DNA of 51,331 bases from assembly GCF_018614575.1 (NCBI RefSeq), contig NZ_JAGGOJ010000036.1:1-51331 (forward strand), written 5' to 3'. Shown one piece after another: positions 8,372 through 16,956 of this stretch (its first letter is position 1; every line of letters starts with the position of its first letter). The notes under the pieces are model-generated. The model ran no database searches. It was not told where the DNA came from and was given only the letters and a program-made list of their open reading frames with translations. The translations under genes were made by a program, and so were the position numbers. Origin of the DNA: Streptomyces sp. ISL-10 (GTDB lineage: Bacteria; Actinomycetota; Actinomycetes; Streptomycetales; Streptomycetaceae).

Positions 8372-8929
8372 TTAGATTCGGCGCCGCGGTGGGGCGGCGA
8401 CTGGGTGAGAAAGTGAATGCTCCAGGAGGCTGACCATGTCATCTCCCGTGAACGACTGTCGGCGTGCTAGCCGCTTTATCAAAGAGGCTGAAAGCTCGGC
8501 CTGCTTTTCCTCGGGGCTGCCAAAATTCACGCGCCCTTGGACGAGGGTCGACGGGAAACGCCGAAGGACTTCCTGGCGAATGCGCTCAGGGACGTACTGC
8601 TCGATCTCGGCATCCGTCAGGGACGTCCCGTGGTTCATCCATTCGTGCGCGAGCTCATGGAGGATTATGTGCTCGGTCTGATTGCGAGTTGAACGGCGGC
8701 GATAGAGGATGATCGTGAACTCCGGCGCTTTGACCCGCAGACCGCATGCTGTGCCCAGGCCGCCGTCGGGATCGTCCAGTGGCACTAGCCGAATCTGGCG
8801 ACCCAACGCGCTCTCCATATTCCGCACCAGCGCCTCGACGCTGAAAGGAGCGGGGATAGGGAGATCGGCGAGCAGTCTCTCGCATTCCTTCACGAGTGCG
8901 CGCCGTGAAGGGTCTCTACGCCAACGCAT
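8372..8929 (-). CDS. ImmA/IrrE-family metallo-endopeptidase
   Basis: A 185-residue protein with the zinc protease signature H91-E92-L-A-H95, set in HIILHELAHEWMNHG, and an acidic helix downstream (EEKQAELSASLIKRL) that supplies the third metal ligand in this family. The N-terminal part (PAPFSVEALVRNMESALGRQIRLVPLD) fits the family entry. In known systems (ImmA of ICEBs1, IrrE) such proteases remove an XRE repressor by cleavage. Here the candidate substrate is the multi-HTH regulator at 4956-5834. The ATG at 8929 gives the normal family length. Confidence 0.88.
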   Translation of the reverse strand: MRWRRDPSRRALVKECERLLADLPIPAPFSVEALVRNMESALGRQIRLVPLDDPDGGLGTACGLRVKAPEFTIILYRRRSTRNQTEHIILHELAHEWMNHGTSLTDAEIEQYVPERIRQEVLRRFPSTLVQGRVNFGSPEEKQAELSASLIKRLARRQSFTGDDMVSLLEHSLSHPVAAPPRRRI

Positions 8930-9369
8930 GGTCGCTCCATTGAAATGCCACTGAGGTGTTCGCTGTCAGCCCGCATCCCGATACTCATACGCGGGGGCGT
9001 CAGTAGCCAGGAGCTTGTGCTTGAGGCGTGCGGTGATCGGCCGACCCGCCCTGGCTACAGATCGTACAAGGCGGAAAGCATGATCCATGCGGACGGGCGT
9101 GTTGTGAAGGTCACCAGGGCGCAATTTGTCTCACAATCTGGATCCCAAGATCGAAATTAGGTGGCGGCGTCTTAATGGATCTTTGAATGCAATCGCCGGC
9201 CTTTACCGCCGGGGCGGCCGACCGAACGGGAGGCGCTGGTGGCCGCGCGCTACCCGGTGCGCTGGCCCGACGCCCCCGTACGAGCCCGCCCCGAAGCGGC
9301 CCTGCGTCCGGCTCCGCCCGGCGGTGTGGGTGAGATGCACCGCAACCAGCGGCGATGGACGCTGGAGGC
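8930..9369. other. Intergenic region upstream of the protease and ku genes
   Basis: No convincing complete gene is seen. The left half must contain the promoter for the minus-strand protease gene; a short dyad TTGTctcACAA is present near 9127-9137. The right half (about 9215-9368) has coding-like composition (EREALVAARYPVRWPD and on to a stop just before ku) and may be the tail of a lost gene. A good ribosome binding site (GGAGG) lies directly before the ku start at 9370. Confidence 0.4.
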
Positions 9370-9812
9370 ATGAAGGCCATCTGGTCAGGCACGATCACGT
9401 TCGGGCTCGTGACGCTGCCCGTACGGCTGTACATCGCCACGGAGGAGCACCACGTGCGCCTGCGGGAAATCCACACCGCAGACGCCAGCCGGGTGCGCCA
9501 CCGACGGGTGTGCGAGGTTGAGGATCGTGAGATCCCGTACGAGGAGATCGGCCGCGGTTGGGAGATGCCCGACGGCCGCCTGGTGCCGCTGACCGATGAC
9601 GACCTGGAACGCCTCCCACTGGCGACCAGCACGTGGTCGACGTGATGGGCTTCGTGCCCAGCCAGGACGTCGACCCGATCCTCTACAGCAAGCCGTACTA
9701 CGTCGGCTCCGGTGCCCCGGCAGCCGACCGTCCGTACGCGCTGCTGGTGGAGGCGCTCGCCCGCACCGGGTACGTGGGCGTGTGCAAGATTGCTGTCCGA
9801 CGTGTTGACTGA
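9370..9812 (+). pseudogene. ku: Truncated, frameshifted ku (non-homologous end-joining protein)
   Basis: The first 87 residues (MKAIWSGTITFGLVTLPVRLY …) are a clear bacterial Ku N-terminus. Near 9627-9632 the frame changes, apparently by loss of 4 bases in ATSKHVVDV, and Ku-like sequence continues in another frame (HVVDVMGFVPSQDVDPILYSKPYYVG … VGVCKIAVR) until about 9798. After that the similarity stops abruptly and a stop codon follows at 9810. About half of a normal ~280-300 residue Ku, including the DNA-ring and C-terminal parts, is missing. The break lies about 65 nt before the first recombinase gene, so insertion of that element is the probable cause of the truncation. No downstream half was found in the window. 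Confidence 0.88.
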
Positions 9813-9864
9813 ACTAAGAAGGCTGTTTTCGCAGGTCAGTGGGCCTTTCTGCTAGCTTCCCGGC

Positions 9865-11136
9865 ATGGTTGATCCACGAGGTCCCAGGCGGGATCTTGCG
9901 TCGCTTGTGCTGCCCGAAACCGGCTGGCTGGCTCAGACCGGTGATCCTTGGGAGCCGTACCAGTTACTGGACTCCGCCGGTGACGTGGTGGAGCCCGTGG
10001 CTGCCTACTTCGCCGAGCTTCAGGCGGGGCACAGTTCCGGGCTAACGATCCGTTCATATGGCATGGACTTGCTCCGGTGGTTCCGGTTCATCTGGGCCTT
10101 GGGGGTCGAGTGGGACCGTGCGGACCGTTCCGATGCTCGGGACTTCGCTCGCTGGATGCTGCTTGCGGAGAAGCCGGTGCGGACACACTGGCGCCGCAGG
10201 GGTGAAGGCAGGCCAGCGTCGGCGAGCATGGCGGGCCCGGCTCCGAGCTCTCCGAACTCGGTCACTGGGAAGCCGGCACCGGGACCGAAGTACGCGGCAA
10301 CGACCCGCGCGCACTGCGAGACCGTGCTGCGGTCGTTCTACGACTTCCATCTCGACCAGGGCACAGGGCCTGTCATCAACCCCTTCCCCCTCGACCGCAG
10401 CCGCCGGGCGGGACGAGCGAACGCTCATCACAACCCGATGGAGCCCTTCAAAAGCGAGAGGCAGGGGCGTTACCGGCCCAGCGTGCCCAAGCGGATTCCG
10501 CGGCGAATCCCGGACGACCGGTTCAACGAGCTGTTCGCCGGCCTGAGGCACAACCGCGACCGTGCGTTGCTGGCCTTCTGGGTGTCCACCGGGGCCCGGG
10601 CCGAAGAACTCCTCACCAGCCGACAGTCGGGTGCCGATCCGGGACAGCAGGTCATCGAAGTGACGCGCAAGGGAACCGGAGAGATCCAGCTCCTGCCGGC
10701 TTCCCCGGATGCGTTCATGTGGCTGCGGCTCTACCAAGAGGAATGCCTGCGGGGAGGGGTTCCCCGTGGTCGACATCTACCACTGTGGTGGACGCTGCGG
10801 CGGCCATGGCGCCGATTGAACTACCACGCAGCACGCGCGATGTTCGTCCGCGCCAACGAGGTGCTCGGTGCGAACTGGTCGCTGCACGATCTCAGGCATA
10901 CGGCGGCCTATCGCATGGCCCGCGACCCGCAGCTGCCGCTGACCGACGTCCAATGGGTTCTCGGACACCGGCAGATCTCGACGACGCAGCTCTATCTGAA
11001 CCCGGACACCGCCGAGGTCACGGAACACGTGCTGGCCTACCACGCTCGCCGAAGCCAGCAGCGTGAAGCTGCACCGCTGCCGCGGCAGGGATACAACGCG
11101 ACCAGCCTCGCGGTGCTCTTCGGGGAGAAACGGTGA
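9865..11136 (+). CDS. Tyrosine recombinase, first of an overlapping pair
   Basis: A 423-residue tyrosine recombinase. The N-terminal SAM-like core-binding domain (about 45-170) contains TIRSYGMDLLRWFRFIW. The catalytic domain shows R245 in STGARAEELL, a lysine in RKGTGEIQLLP, H341 and R344 in HDLRHTAAYR, the GHR motif, and the probable nucleophile Y377 in STTQLYL. Its stop overlaps the GTG of a second, larger recombinase (GTGA). Two consecutive recombinase genes of this kind are typical of Tn554-like elements, which insert without inverted repeats at preferred sites. Its left end is inferred to lie in the disrupted ku gene. Confidence 0.9.
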   Translation: MVDPRGPRRDLASLVLPETGWLAQTGDPWEPYQLLDSAGDVVEPVAAYFAELQAGHSSGLTIRSYGMDLLRWFRFIWALGVEWDRADRSDARDFARWMLLAEKPVRTHWRRRGEGRPASASMAGPAPSSPNSVTGKPAPGPKYAATTRAHCETVLRSFYDFHLDQGTGPVINPFPLDRSRRAGRANAHHNPMEPFKSERQGRYRPSVPKRIPRRIPDDRFNELFAGLRHNRDRALLAFWVSTGARAEELLTSRQSGADPGQQVIEVTRKGTGEIQLLPASPDAFMWLRLYQEECLRGGVPRGRHLPLWWTLRRPWRRLNYHAARAMFVRANEVLGANWSLHDLRHTAAYRMARDPQLPLTDVQWVLGHRQISTTQLYLNPDTAEVTEHVLAYHARRSQQREAAPLPRQGYNATSLAVLFGEKR

Positions 11137-13607
11137 CCCACACCTTCATCACTACCGCTGCCACTGACGGTTTGTTCGCCCCCGTGCACCCCCGCGCGGT
11201 GGGGCCGAGTGAGGCGATGATGCGCTTGCGTCGTCGTTTCCCCCCACGCCCCGTCCCGGTCGACTGGCCGGGCACGCGACGAAGCAGGGAAGAAATCGGC
11301 TGGTGGATCAGGCAAAGGCCGGGCCCTGCATCAACCCTCAGAGCGGTCGCCCGTGGGGCTGACCGCCTCCTGGAATGGCTGGAGGGCTTTCCGGGGGACA
11401 ACTGGCAGAGCCGTTGGGGGGCCAGCGGGGCTCAGGCTTACTCCGCCGAGGGCTGGCGCGTTGGACGCGTGCCTCCGGTCTTCAAAGCACAGCTCACGGA
11501 ACGCGAGAAGAATGATCTCTCGTGCGGAATCCGCGCGCTGATCTGCGCTGACGTCCTGCGTCCCGACGTTCGCTGGATCGTGACCCGGAAGTGGCCGGGT
11601 CTGCTCGACGCACTGGAATGGCGGGACCTCGAAGGCATCACCGAGCTTAAGGCTCGCGCTGCCACCCGCACAGACCTCCGACCAGCAGCGATTGCCGAGG
11701 CACTCGGCAAGATCGCGATGATCCTCGCATGCAAGGGCGGCGGGATCATCGACATCACCGTGGGCGACTGCGTGGAGCTCGCCGAGGCCAGAGACCAGGC
11801 ACGCGGCCCCCGCAACGGGACCAACAAGAGCTTGTTCTATCTTCTGCTGCACTCCATGGGGATCTTCCCCGAGGACGCGCCAACGACCGTCCGGGTCTTC
11901 GGCCGTGCCCGCGGGCAACTCAGCGTCGAGCAACTTGTCGACCGCTACAACCTGGCCTGTCGGCCGATCAGGGACTTGCTTGTCGACTACCTACGTGAAC
12001 GGCAACCGCAGCTGGACTACACCAGCCTCACTCAACTCTCGCTCATCCTCTGCAAGTTGTTCTGGGCCGACCTGGAAGCCCACCACCCCGGCATCGACTC
12101 CCTCCACCTGGAGCCGGCCATCGCTGCGGCCTGGAAGTCTCGGATGCGGACGAAAGTCCGCCGCATTCGCCTCGCCGACGGCACCACAAGTGAAGTCCGA
12201 AGCCCGCGGCTATCGGCGTCGGAAGACATGGCGCGGGTCCGGGCCTTCTACTACGACATCGCCCAGTGGGCGGTCGACGATCCTGCCCGTTGGGCCCCGT
12301 GGGCAGCACCCTGCCCCATCAGCGACGCCGAAGCGAACTTCACCAAGGAGGTCCGGCGCCGCAAGGCCCGGATGGACCAGCGAACCCGGGAGCGACTCCC
12401 GATCCTTCCCCGACTCGTCGAGGCTGTCGTCGCTGAACACAAACTGGCAACGGCCCGACTGGAGGCCGCGCGGGCAACAGCACCTGGAGCGTCCTTCAGG
12501 ATCGGCGAGGAAACTTGGCACCGCCCCCGTCTTCCCCATGCACACGCCGTATGGGCCGATGATCCACAGGGAGCCCGCCGGAACCTGGAGACCGAAGAAA
12601 GCAATGCATTCTGGACCTGGGCGGCTGTGGAAGTCCTCCGTCACACCGGCATCCGGATCGAAGAGCTGCTGGAGCTGAGCCACCACGGCATCATCCAGTA
12701 CCGGCTACCGACCACTGGGGAACTCGTCCCGCTCCTTCAGATCACCCCATCCAAGTCGGACGAGGAACGACTGCTCCTCGTCACACCCGAGCTGGCAGAC
12801 GCCCTCAGCCAAGTCGTCAGTCGAGTACGCGACAGCGCGGGAGCCGTGCCATCGGTGCCGGCCTACGACACCCACGAGAAGGTATGGCTGCCACCAATGC
12901 CGTGGCTCTTCCAGTACGCCCGCGGTGGCGAGAACCGCAGGATGACCCCCGGCGGCATGCGCAGGATGCTCCGGCGTGCGCTGAACGGTCTGGGCTTGAC
13001 CGGATCCGACAGGACCCCGCTGGCGTGGACCCCACACGACTTCCGCAGGATCTTCGTCACCGATGCGGTGGCCAACGGCCTCCCGCCACACATCGCCCAG
13101 ATCATCTGCGGACACAAGGACATCTCCACAACGATGGGCTACAAGGCGATCTACCCAGCTGAGGCCATCGAGGCGCACCGGGCCTTCGTCGCCCGGCGAA
13201 GGGCATTGTGCCCCAGCGAGGAGTACCGCACCCCAACCAGCGACGAGTGGGACGAGTTCCTTGGCCACTTCGAGAGACGGAAGCTATCGGTGGGCACGTG
13301 CGGACGCGCCTTTGGCACCTCCTGCGTCCACGAGCATGCGTGCGTGCGGTGCTCCATGTTGCGTCCCGACCCTGCTCAGCGATCAAGGTTGGAGGAGATC
13401 CGGGACAACTTAACCGCCCGCATCGTCGAAGCCGAGCGGGAGGGCTGGCTTGGCGAAATCGAGGGCCTGCGCATCAGCCTCGCCGGCGCACACGACAAAC
13501 TCTCCCAGCTCGACGCCGAGGGCGCCCGCCGGCGGCAGACCGTCGACCTAGGCATGCCGACCTTCCGTCAGATCGCTGCCGGCACCAGCACAGCGGAGGG
13601 GCCATAA
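11133..13607 (+). CDS. Large tyrosine recombinase with C-terminal Cys/His cluster
   Basis: An 824-residue protein starting with GTG inside the stop of the first recombinase gene. The catalytic domain lies in the second half: R508 in TGIRIEELLEL, H635 and R638 in HDFRRIF, the GHKDISTT motif and probable nucleophile Y670. The N-terminal ~450 residues are a long extension carrying the core-binding part. Downstream of the active site is a Cys/His cluster (SCVHEHACVRCSMLRPD) and a coiled-coil-like tail, features of TnpB-type partners in Tn554-like elements. It should act with the first recombinase on the same ends. No third small gene of the TnpC type was seen. Confidence 0.88.
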   Translation: MTHTFITTAATDGLFAPVHPRAVGPSEAMMRLRRRFPPRPVPVDWPGTRRSREEIGWWIRQRPGPASTLRAVARGADRLLEWLEGFPGDNWQSRWGASGAQAYSAEGWRVGRVPPVFKAQLTEREKNDLSCGIRALICADVLRPDVRWIVTRKWPGLLDALEWRDLEGITELKARAATRTDLRPAAIAEALGKIAMILACKGGGIIDITVGDCVELAEARDQARGPRNGTNKSLFYLLLHSMGIFPEDAPTTVRVFGRARGQLSVEQLVDRYNLACRPIRDLLVDYLRERQPQLDYTSLTQLSLILCKLFWADLEAHHPGIDSLHLEPAIAAAWKSRMRTKVRRIRLADGTTSEVRSPRLSASEDMARVRAFYYDIAQWAVDDPARWAPWAAPCPISDAEANFTKEVRRRKARMDQRTRERLPILPRLVEAVVAEHKLATARLEAARATAPGASFRIGEETWHRPRLPHAHAVWADDPQGARRNLETEESNAFWTWAAVEVLRHTGIRIEELLELSHHGIIQYRLPTTGELVPLLQITPSKSDEERLLLVTPELADALSQVVSRVRDSAGAVPSVPAYDTHEKVWLPPMPWLFQYARGGENRRMTPGGMRRMLRRALNGLGLTGSDRTPLAWTPHDFRRIFVTDAVANGLPPHIAQIICGHKDISTTMGYKAIYPAEAIEAHRAFVARRRALCPSEEYRTPTSDEWDEFLGHFERRKLSVGTCGRAFGTSCVHEHACVRCSMLRPDPAQRSRLEEIRDNLTARIVEAEREGWLGEIEGLRISLAGAHDKLSQLDAEGARRRQTVDLGMPTFRQIAAGTSTAEGP

Positions 13608-13711
13608 CCGTCCCGGGCGGGCTGAGGGGAAGTGCGTCTGACGCGTCACGCCTTGCGAAAGGAGGGCGGCGAGGCTAGCGGTATGATCCACCAACAGGTA
13701 CCTTGTTGCGC

Positions 13712-14068
13712 ATGGTACTGCCGGGTGGAGCGCGTTCTGGAGTGAGCCAACTCCGGCGCGGTGTCCTGCAATTCTGTGTCTTGGCGCTGCTGCGTAATGG
13801 CGAGCGGTATGCCTTTGAACTGGTGCGGGAACTGTGCGATGCCCACGGGCTCATGACCAGTGAGGGCACCATTTATCCACTGCTCTCACGGCTCCGGAAG
13901 GAGGGGTGGGTCAGCACGGTCTGGAAGGAGTCCGACTCGGGGCCTCCACGCCGCTATTACACGCTGACCGCTACAGGGCGACGGGCGCTGGCTGAATTCG
14001 CCAGTGAATGGGGACCTTTCAGAGCCGCTATTGACAACCTCTTGGACAGTGAGGGGAGCCACGAGTGA
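13712..14068 (+). CDS. PadR-family transcriptional regulator
   Basis: A 118-residue protein with the PadR winged HTH: LRRGVLQFCVLALL, GERYAFELVRELCD, then TSEGTIYPLLSRLRKEGWV and a wing with PPRRYYTLTATGRRAL. It ends with a short dimerisation helix (subfamily 2 size). The frame is open to a TTG at 13703, but the ATG at 13712 is a better start; no strong ribosome binding site is visible. The GTG of the HAAS-domain gene overlaps its stop, the usual pairing in which the PadR protein represses itself and a membrane partner. The pair may be cargo of the recombinase element or a neighbouring host segment. Confidence 0.88.
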   Translation: MVLPGGARSGVSQLRRGVLQFCVLALLRNGERYAFELVRELCDAHGLMTSEGTIYPLLSRLRKEGWVSTVWKESDSGPPRRYYTLTATGRRALAEFASEWGPFRAAIDNLLDSEGSHE

Positions 14069-14694
14069 TCTCAAGGCGAAATCAGCTCATAGAGGAGTAC
14101 TTGCGCCGCTTTGACAATGCTTCTGTGTTCCTCGCAGCTGATCGACGTGAAGAACTCAGGCAGGAGCTCGTCGAGCACATAGATGCCGGCCTGGAAGAAG
14201 CAGACGCCCTACACGCCAAGGCAGTCCGCGCCGTCCTGGAGCGGCTGGGGCCTCCGGCGGACATCGTGGCTGCTGAGCTGAGCGGCCCGAGGTCCACAGG
14301 CTCCACTCCGACGGTCAAACGAACTGTTCCCGCCACCGATGCGGCGCGCAAGCACGAGATCCACCGCGAAAGCCAGATGCGGCATCCGCAGGACGACGCT
14401 GCCGTGCCGCAGGTTTCTTCGCTGCCTTCGCGAAGAAGGACGAAGTTTCTGATTGGGGCAGCAGCGACAACACTTGTCGTCGGCGCACTGGCCTTCGGGA
14501 TCAGCACGCACAACAGCAATCCAGGTGGTCAGTCGACCTCGCCCGTGTTCAAGGGACCGACCACCACTCCGTCCCAAAGTCATGAGAACAGCGGCAAGTT
14601 GCCAAGCGGAATGCCCACAGAGAGCCATTACGCCCCAACCATGCCACCATCACCCTCCGAGGTCTTGGACGATCCCACACCGTCAGCTTCATGA
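14065..14694 (+). CDS. HAAS-domain single-pass membrane protein
   Basis: A 209-residue protein translated from a GTG that overlaps the PadR stop. Residues about 5-75 (IEEYLRRFDNASVFLAADRREELRQELVEHI … VLERLGPPADIVAAEL) are a HAAS/DUF1700-like domain, a helical module regularly encoded beside PadR regulators. A linker leads to one membrane segment (about 128-148, FLIGAAATTLVVGALAFGIS) and a proline/serine/threonine-rich extracellular tail of ~60 residues. This suggests a membrane signal protein with its HAAS domain inside; the ligand is unknown. Confidence 0.8.
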   Translation: MISRRNQLIEEYLRRFDNASVFLAADRREELRQELVEHIDAGLEEADALHAKAVRAVLERLGPPADIVAAELSGPRSTGSTPTVKRTVPATDAARKHEIHRESQMRHPQDDAAVPQVSSLPSRRRTKFLIGAAATTLVVGALAFGISTHNSNPGGQSTSPVFKGPTTTPSQSHENSGKLPSGMPTESHYAPTMPPSPSEVLDDPTPSAS

Positions 14695-14759
14695 CGATCA
14701 CGATCCGACGCCAGACTTCGCCGCCTCCGTCCAAGCAGGCCGTTTGCGGGTTAGTAATC

Positions 14760-14990
14760 CGAGCGCCTGACGGCGCCACCCCGAGCGGGTGAAAATCGGT
14801 GTGTGGCCGTCCGGCGGACGTCGAGCTGCCTTGGCGCGTTCCGAGCCCGCGGGTTAGTAGGACGGTGGGGGTTTGTTGACAGGCACCCGGAAGTGCTGCT
14901 CCGAGCGCGCGTATTAGACTCTTTCGCCTGCTGGACCCCTGTCGGACGGTCACGTGCTCGCGGCCAGGGACGGAAGGGGGTGCCGGGGCA
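14760..14990 (+). ncRNA. Candidate bridge RNA region of the IS110 element
   Basis: IS110 elements of this layout encode a bridge RNA in the non-coding end before the transposase, with loops that match target and donor DNA. Here the region carries two related words, CCGAGCCCGCGGGTTAGTAG (14841-14860) and CCGAGCGCGCGTATTAGAC (14901-14919). The first repeats the left junction (GCGGGTTAGTA at 14746-14756) and the second repeats the right junction (CGTATTAG at 16262-16269). This is what a guide pairing with both junctions would look like. RNA boundaries and folding are not determined. Confidence 0.45.
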
Positions 14991-16229
14991 ATGGAAGTGA
15001 TCCACGAACGCTGTGCGGGGATCGACATCAGCAAGGCGGACGTGAAGGTGACGATCCGCGTGCCCGGCACCGGCAAGCGGCGCCGCACCGAGACCCGCAC
15101 CTTCACCACCATGACCCGCGACCTGCTGGCGATGCGGGACTGGCTGCTCACCGAGGGCATCACCCTGGTCGGCATGGAAGCAACTGGCATCTACTGGAAG
15201 CCGATCTTCTACGTACTCGAACACGACATGGAGTGCTGGCTGCTCAACGCCCGTCATATGAAGGCCGTCCCGGGCCGCAAGACCGACGTGAAGGACGCCC
15301 AGTGGATCGCCCAACTCGTCGAATACGGCCTGGTCCGCCCGTCGTTCGTGCCGCCGGAACCGATCCGTCAGCTGCGTGATCTGACCCGGTATCGCACCGA
15401 GGTCATCCGTGAGCGGACCCGAGAGACCCAGCGGCTGGAGAAGCTGCTGGAGGACGCCGGCGTGAAGCTCTCCAGCGTGGTCTCCAACATCCTGGGCGTC
15501 TCCGGGCGGGCCATGCTGGAAGCCCTCATCAGCGGTGAACGAGACCCCCGCGTGCTGGCCGAGATGGCTAAGGGCTCCATGCGCCGCAAGACCGAGACCC
15601 TGGTGGAGGCGCTGACCGGCAACTTCGGTGACCACCATGCGTTCCTCGCCCGCACCATGCTCGACCGCATCGACGCCTGCACGGCCACGGAGACCCGGCT
15701 CAGCCAGCACATCGACCAACAACTCGGTCCCTTTCGCCGCCGGATCGAACTGCTGCTGACCATCCCGGGCGTCAGCACCCGGGCCGCCGAGGTGATCCTC
15801 GCGGAGATCGGCGCGGACATCGCCCGCTTCCCCTCCGCGGGCGACCTGGCCTCGTGGGCCGGGGTCTGCCCCGGCAACCACGAGTCCGCCGGCAAGCGCC
15901 CCACCGGCAAGACCCGTCACGGCGATCCCTGGCTCAAGGCCGCACTCGGCCAGGCCGCCGTGTCCGCCGCCCGGACCAAGGACACCTACCTCGCCGCCCG
16001 CTACCGACGCCTGGCCGCCCGCCGGGGCAAGAAGCGCGCCCTGGTCGCCCTGGAGCACTCGATCCTGATCGCGATCTGGCACATGTTCACCCACGACGTC
16101 CCCTACGCCGACCTCGGCGGCGACTACTTCCTCCACCGCGTCGGCCGGGCCAGGCAGACCCGACGGCTGGTGAGCCAGCTCAACCAACTCGGCTATCAAG
16201 TGGTCCTCCAGCCAGTCGAAGCCGCTTGA
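14991..16229 (+). CDS. IS110-family transposase (DEDD/serine type)
   Basis: A 412-residue intact transposase. The N-terminal RuvC-like DEDD domain starts with CAGIDISKADVKVTI (D12) and continues with GMEATGIYWKPI and GRKTDVKDAQWIAQL. The C-terminal Tnp20 domain includes LTIPGVSTRAAEVILAEIG and GVCPGNHESAGKRPTGK, with the probable catalytic serine at about 299. Length and domain order are complete for the family, so the element may be active. A purine-rich ribosome binding site (GGAAGGGGG) precedes the ATG. The long upstream non-coding region is the likely bridge RNA source. Confidence 0.95.
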   Translation: MEVIHERCAGIDISKADVKVTIRVPGTGKRRRTETRTFTTMTRDLLAMRDWLLTEGITLVGMEATGIYWKPIFYVLEHDMECWLLNARHMKAVPGRKTDVKDAQWIAQLVEYGLVRPSFVPPEPIRQLRDLTRYRTEVIRERTRETQRLEKLLEDAGVKLSSVVSNILGVSGRAMLEALISGERDPRVLAEMAKGSMRRKTETLVEALTGNFGDHHAFLARTMLDRIDACTATETRLSQHIDQQLGPFRRRIELLLTIPGVSTRAAEVILAEIGADIARFPSAGDLASWAGVCPGNHESAGKRPTGKTRHGDPWLKAALGQAAVSAARTKDTYLAARYRRLAARRGKKRALVALEHSILIAIWHMFTHDVPYADLGGDYFLHRVGRARQTRRLVSQLNQLGYQVVLQPVEAA

Positions 16230-16265
16230 CCTGCGGAAACAGACAGTGGGTACGGGATTTTCGTA

Positions 16266-16754
16266 TTAGGAGGTGAAGGGCGACTCGGTGCGCCTCACGA
16301 GAGCGATCACTCTCTTGCCGCGTCCGTCTTCCTTGGGGCAGGCAGCCCAGGCGTCGGCCGCTGCCGACACGAGGTGTAGGCCCCGTCCGCTCGTGGCATA
16401 GAGCGAGACGATCTGAGGCACCGGGGGCTCAGGGGAGTTGTCTTCGACCTCGATCCCCACAACACCGGCCCGCAGGGCTAACGTCAGCGTGATCTCTTCG
16501 ACGGGCTCGCCTTCCGCTCTGGACGGAAGGCTCAGGCCGACGGCCGGAGGTCGGCCGTGCCGCTCGGCGTTGGTGGTGAGCTCGCTGACGATCAGTACAG
16601 CCTGGTCCAGAAGGTCTTCCACCCCCCACGCCGTCAGCGCTTCCCGGGTGAAGGACCGTGCCTTGCCCGGAGCCCTGTCGTTGGCGGCGAGCGTCAGGCT
16701 CCTTTGCTGTTCGGGAGCGCTGATAACACTCCCCAGACTTTCGATTCGGTCCAT
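16266..16754 (-). CDS. ATP-binding protein (HATPase_c, anti-sigma/RsbW-like)
   Basis: A 162-residue protein of the single-domain GHKL type common in Streptomyces. It shows the N box (SELTTNAERHG), the G1 box (VEVEDNSPEPP-like: IEVEDNSPEPP) and the G2 box (SGRGLHLVSAAADAW). Such proteins act as anti-sigma factors or orphan kinases; the partner is not encoded next to it. It lies 10 nt downstream of a small ORF, with GAAGGCGAG as ribosome binding site, so the two form an operon. Its stop codon coincides with the right end of the IS110 element, so the insertion left the coding sequence almost untouched. Confidence 0.88.
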   Translation of the reverse strand: MDRIESLGSVISAPEQQRSLTLAANDRAPGKARSFTREALTAWGVEDLLDQAVLIVSELTTNAERHGRPPAVGLSLPSRAEGEPVEEITLTLALRAGVVGIEVEDNSPEPPVPQIVSLYATSGRGLHLVSAAADAWAACPKEDGRGKRVIALVRRTESPFTS

Positions 16755-16764
16755 GCTCGCCTTC

Positions 16765-16956
16765 TCACAACTGGTGCTTGAGCCCGCGGAGGACTCGATC
16801 GGCGGTCTTGTCGGAGTGGTCGAAGCGGCGGAGATTCTGCACGAGCACGGCCACCGGCGGGGGGTGGTCGAGGTGCCGTACTCCGGACATCGGAGCGGGA
16901 GCGCGCCCGTCGCCCAGCGCAGCCCGGGTGTCGGTGCCAGTCGTGTGGCTCTTCAC
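16765..16956 (-). CDS. Small hypothetical protein in operon with HATPase
   Basis: A 63-residue ORF starting with GTG at 16956, preceded by a strong GGAGG seven bases upstream (within CCGGGAGGAAACCG). The product begins VKSHTTGTDTRAALG and ends AVLVQNLRRFDHSDKTADRVLRGLKHQL, a charged helix. It stops 10 nt before the HATPase start. I do not recognise the family. The good ribosome binding site, tight spacing and codon bias support a real gene. A very long open frame on the same strand upstream of it is an antisense artefact. Confidence 0.6.
   Translation of the reverse strand: MKSHTTGTDTRAALGDGRAPAPMSGVRHLDHPPPVAVLVQNLRRFDHSDKTADRVLRGLKHQL

Larger units (their letters stand above)
14751..16268 (+). 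mobile_element. IS110-family insertion sequence
   Basis: The element contains one transposase gene (14991-16229), a ~240-nt 5' non-coding region and a short 3' end, with no terminal inverted repeats, as expected for IS110. Ends are estimated from a shared TTAG: GCGGGTTAG at 14746-14754 on the left and CGTATTAG at 16262-16269 on the right. On the right the element ends exactly at the stop codon of the ATP-binding protein gene (16266). The exact boundaries need an empty-site comparison. Confidence 0.6.
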
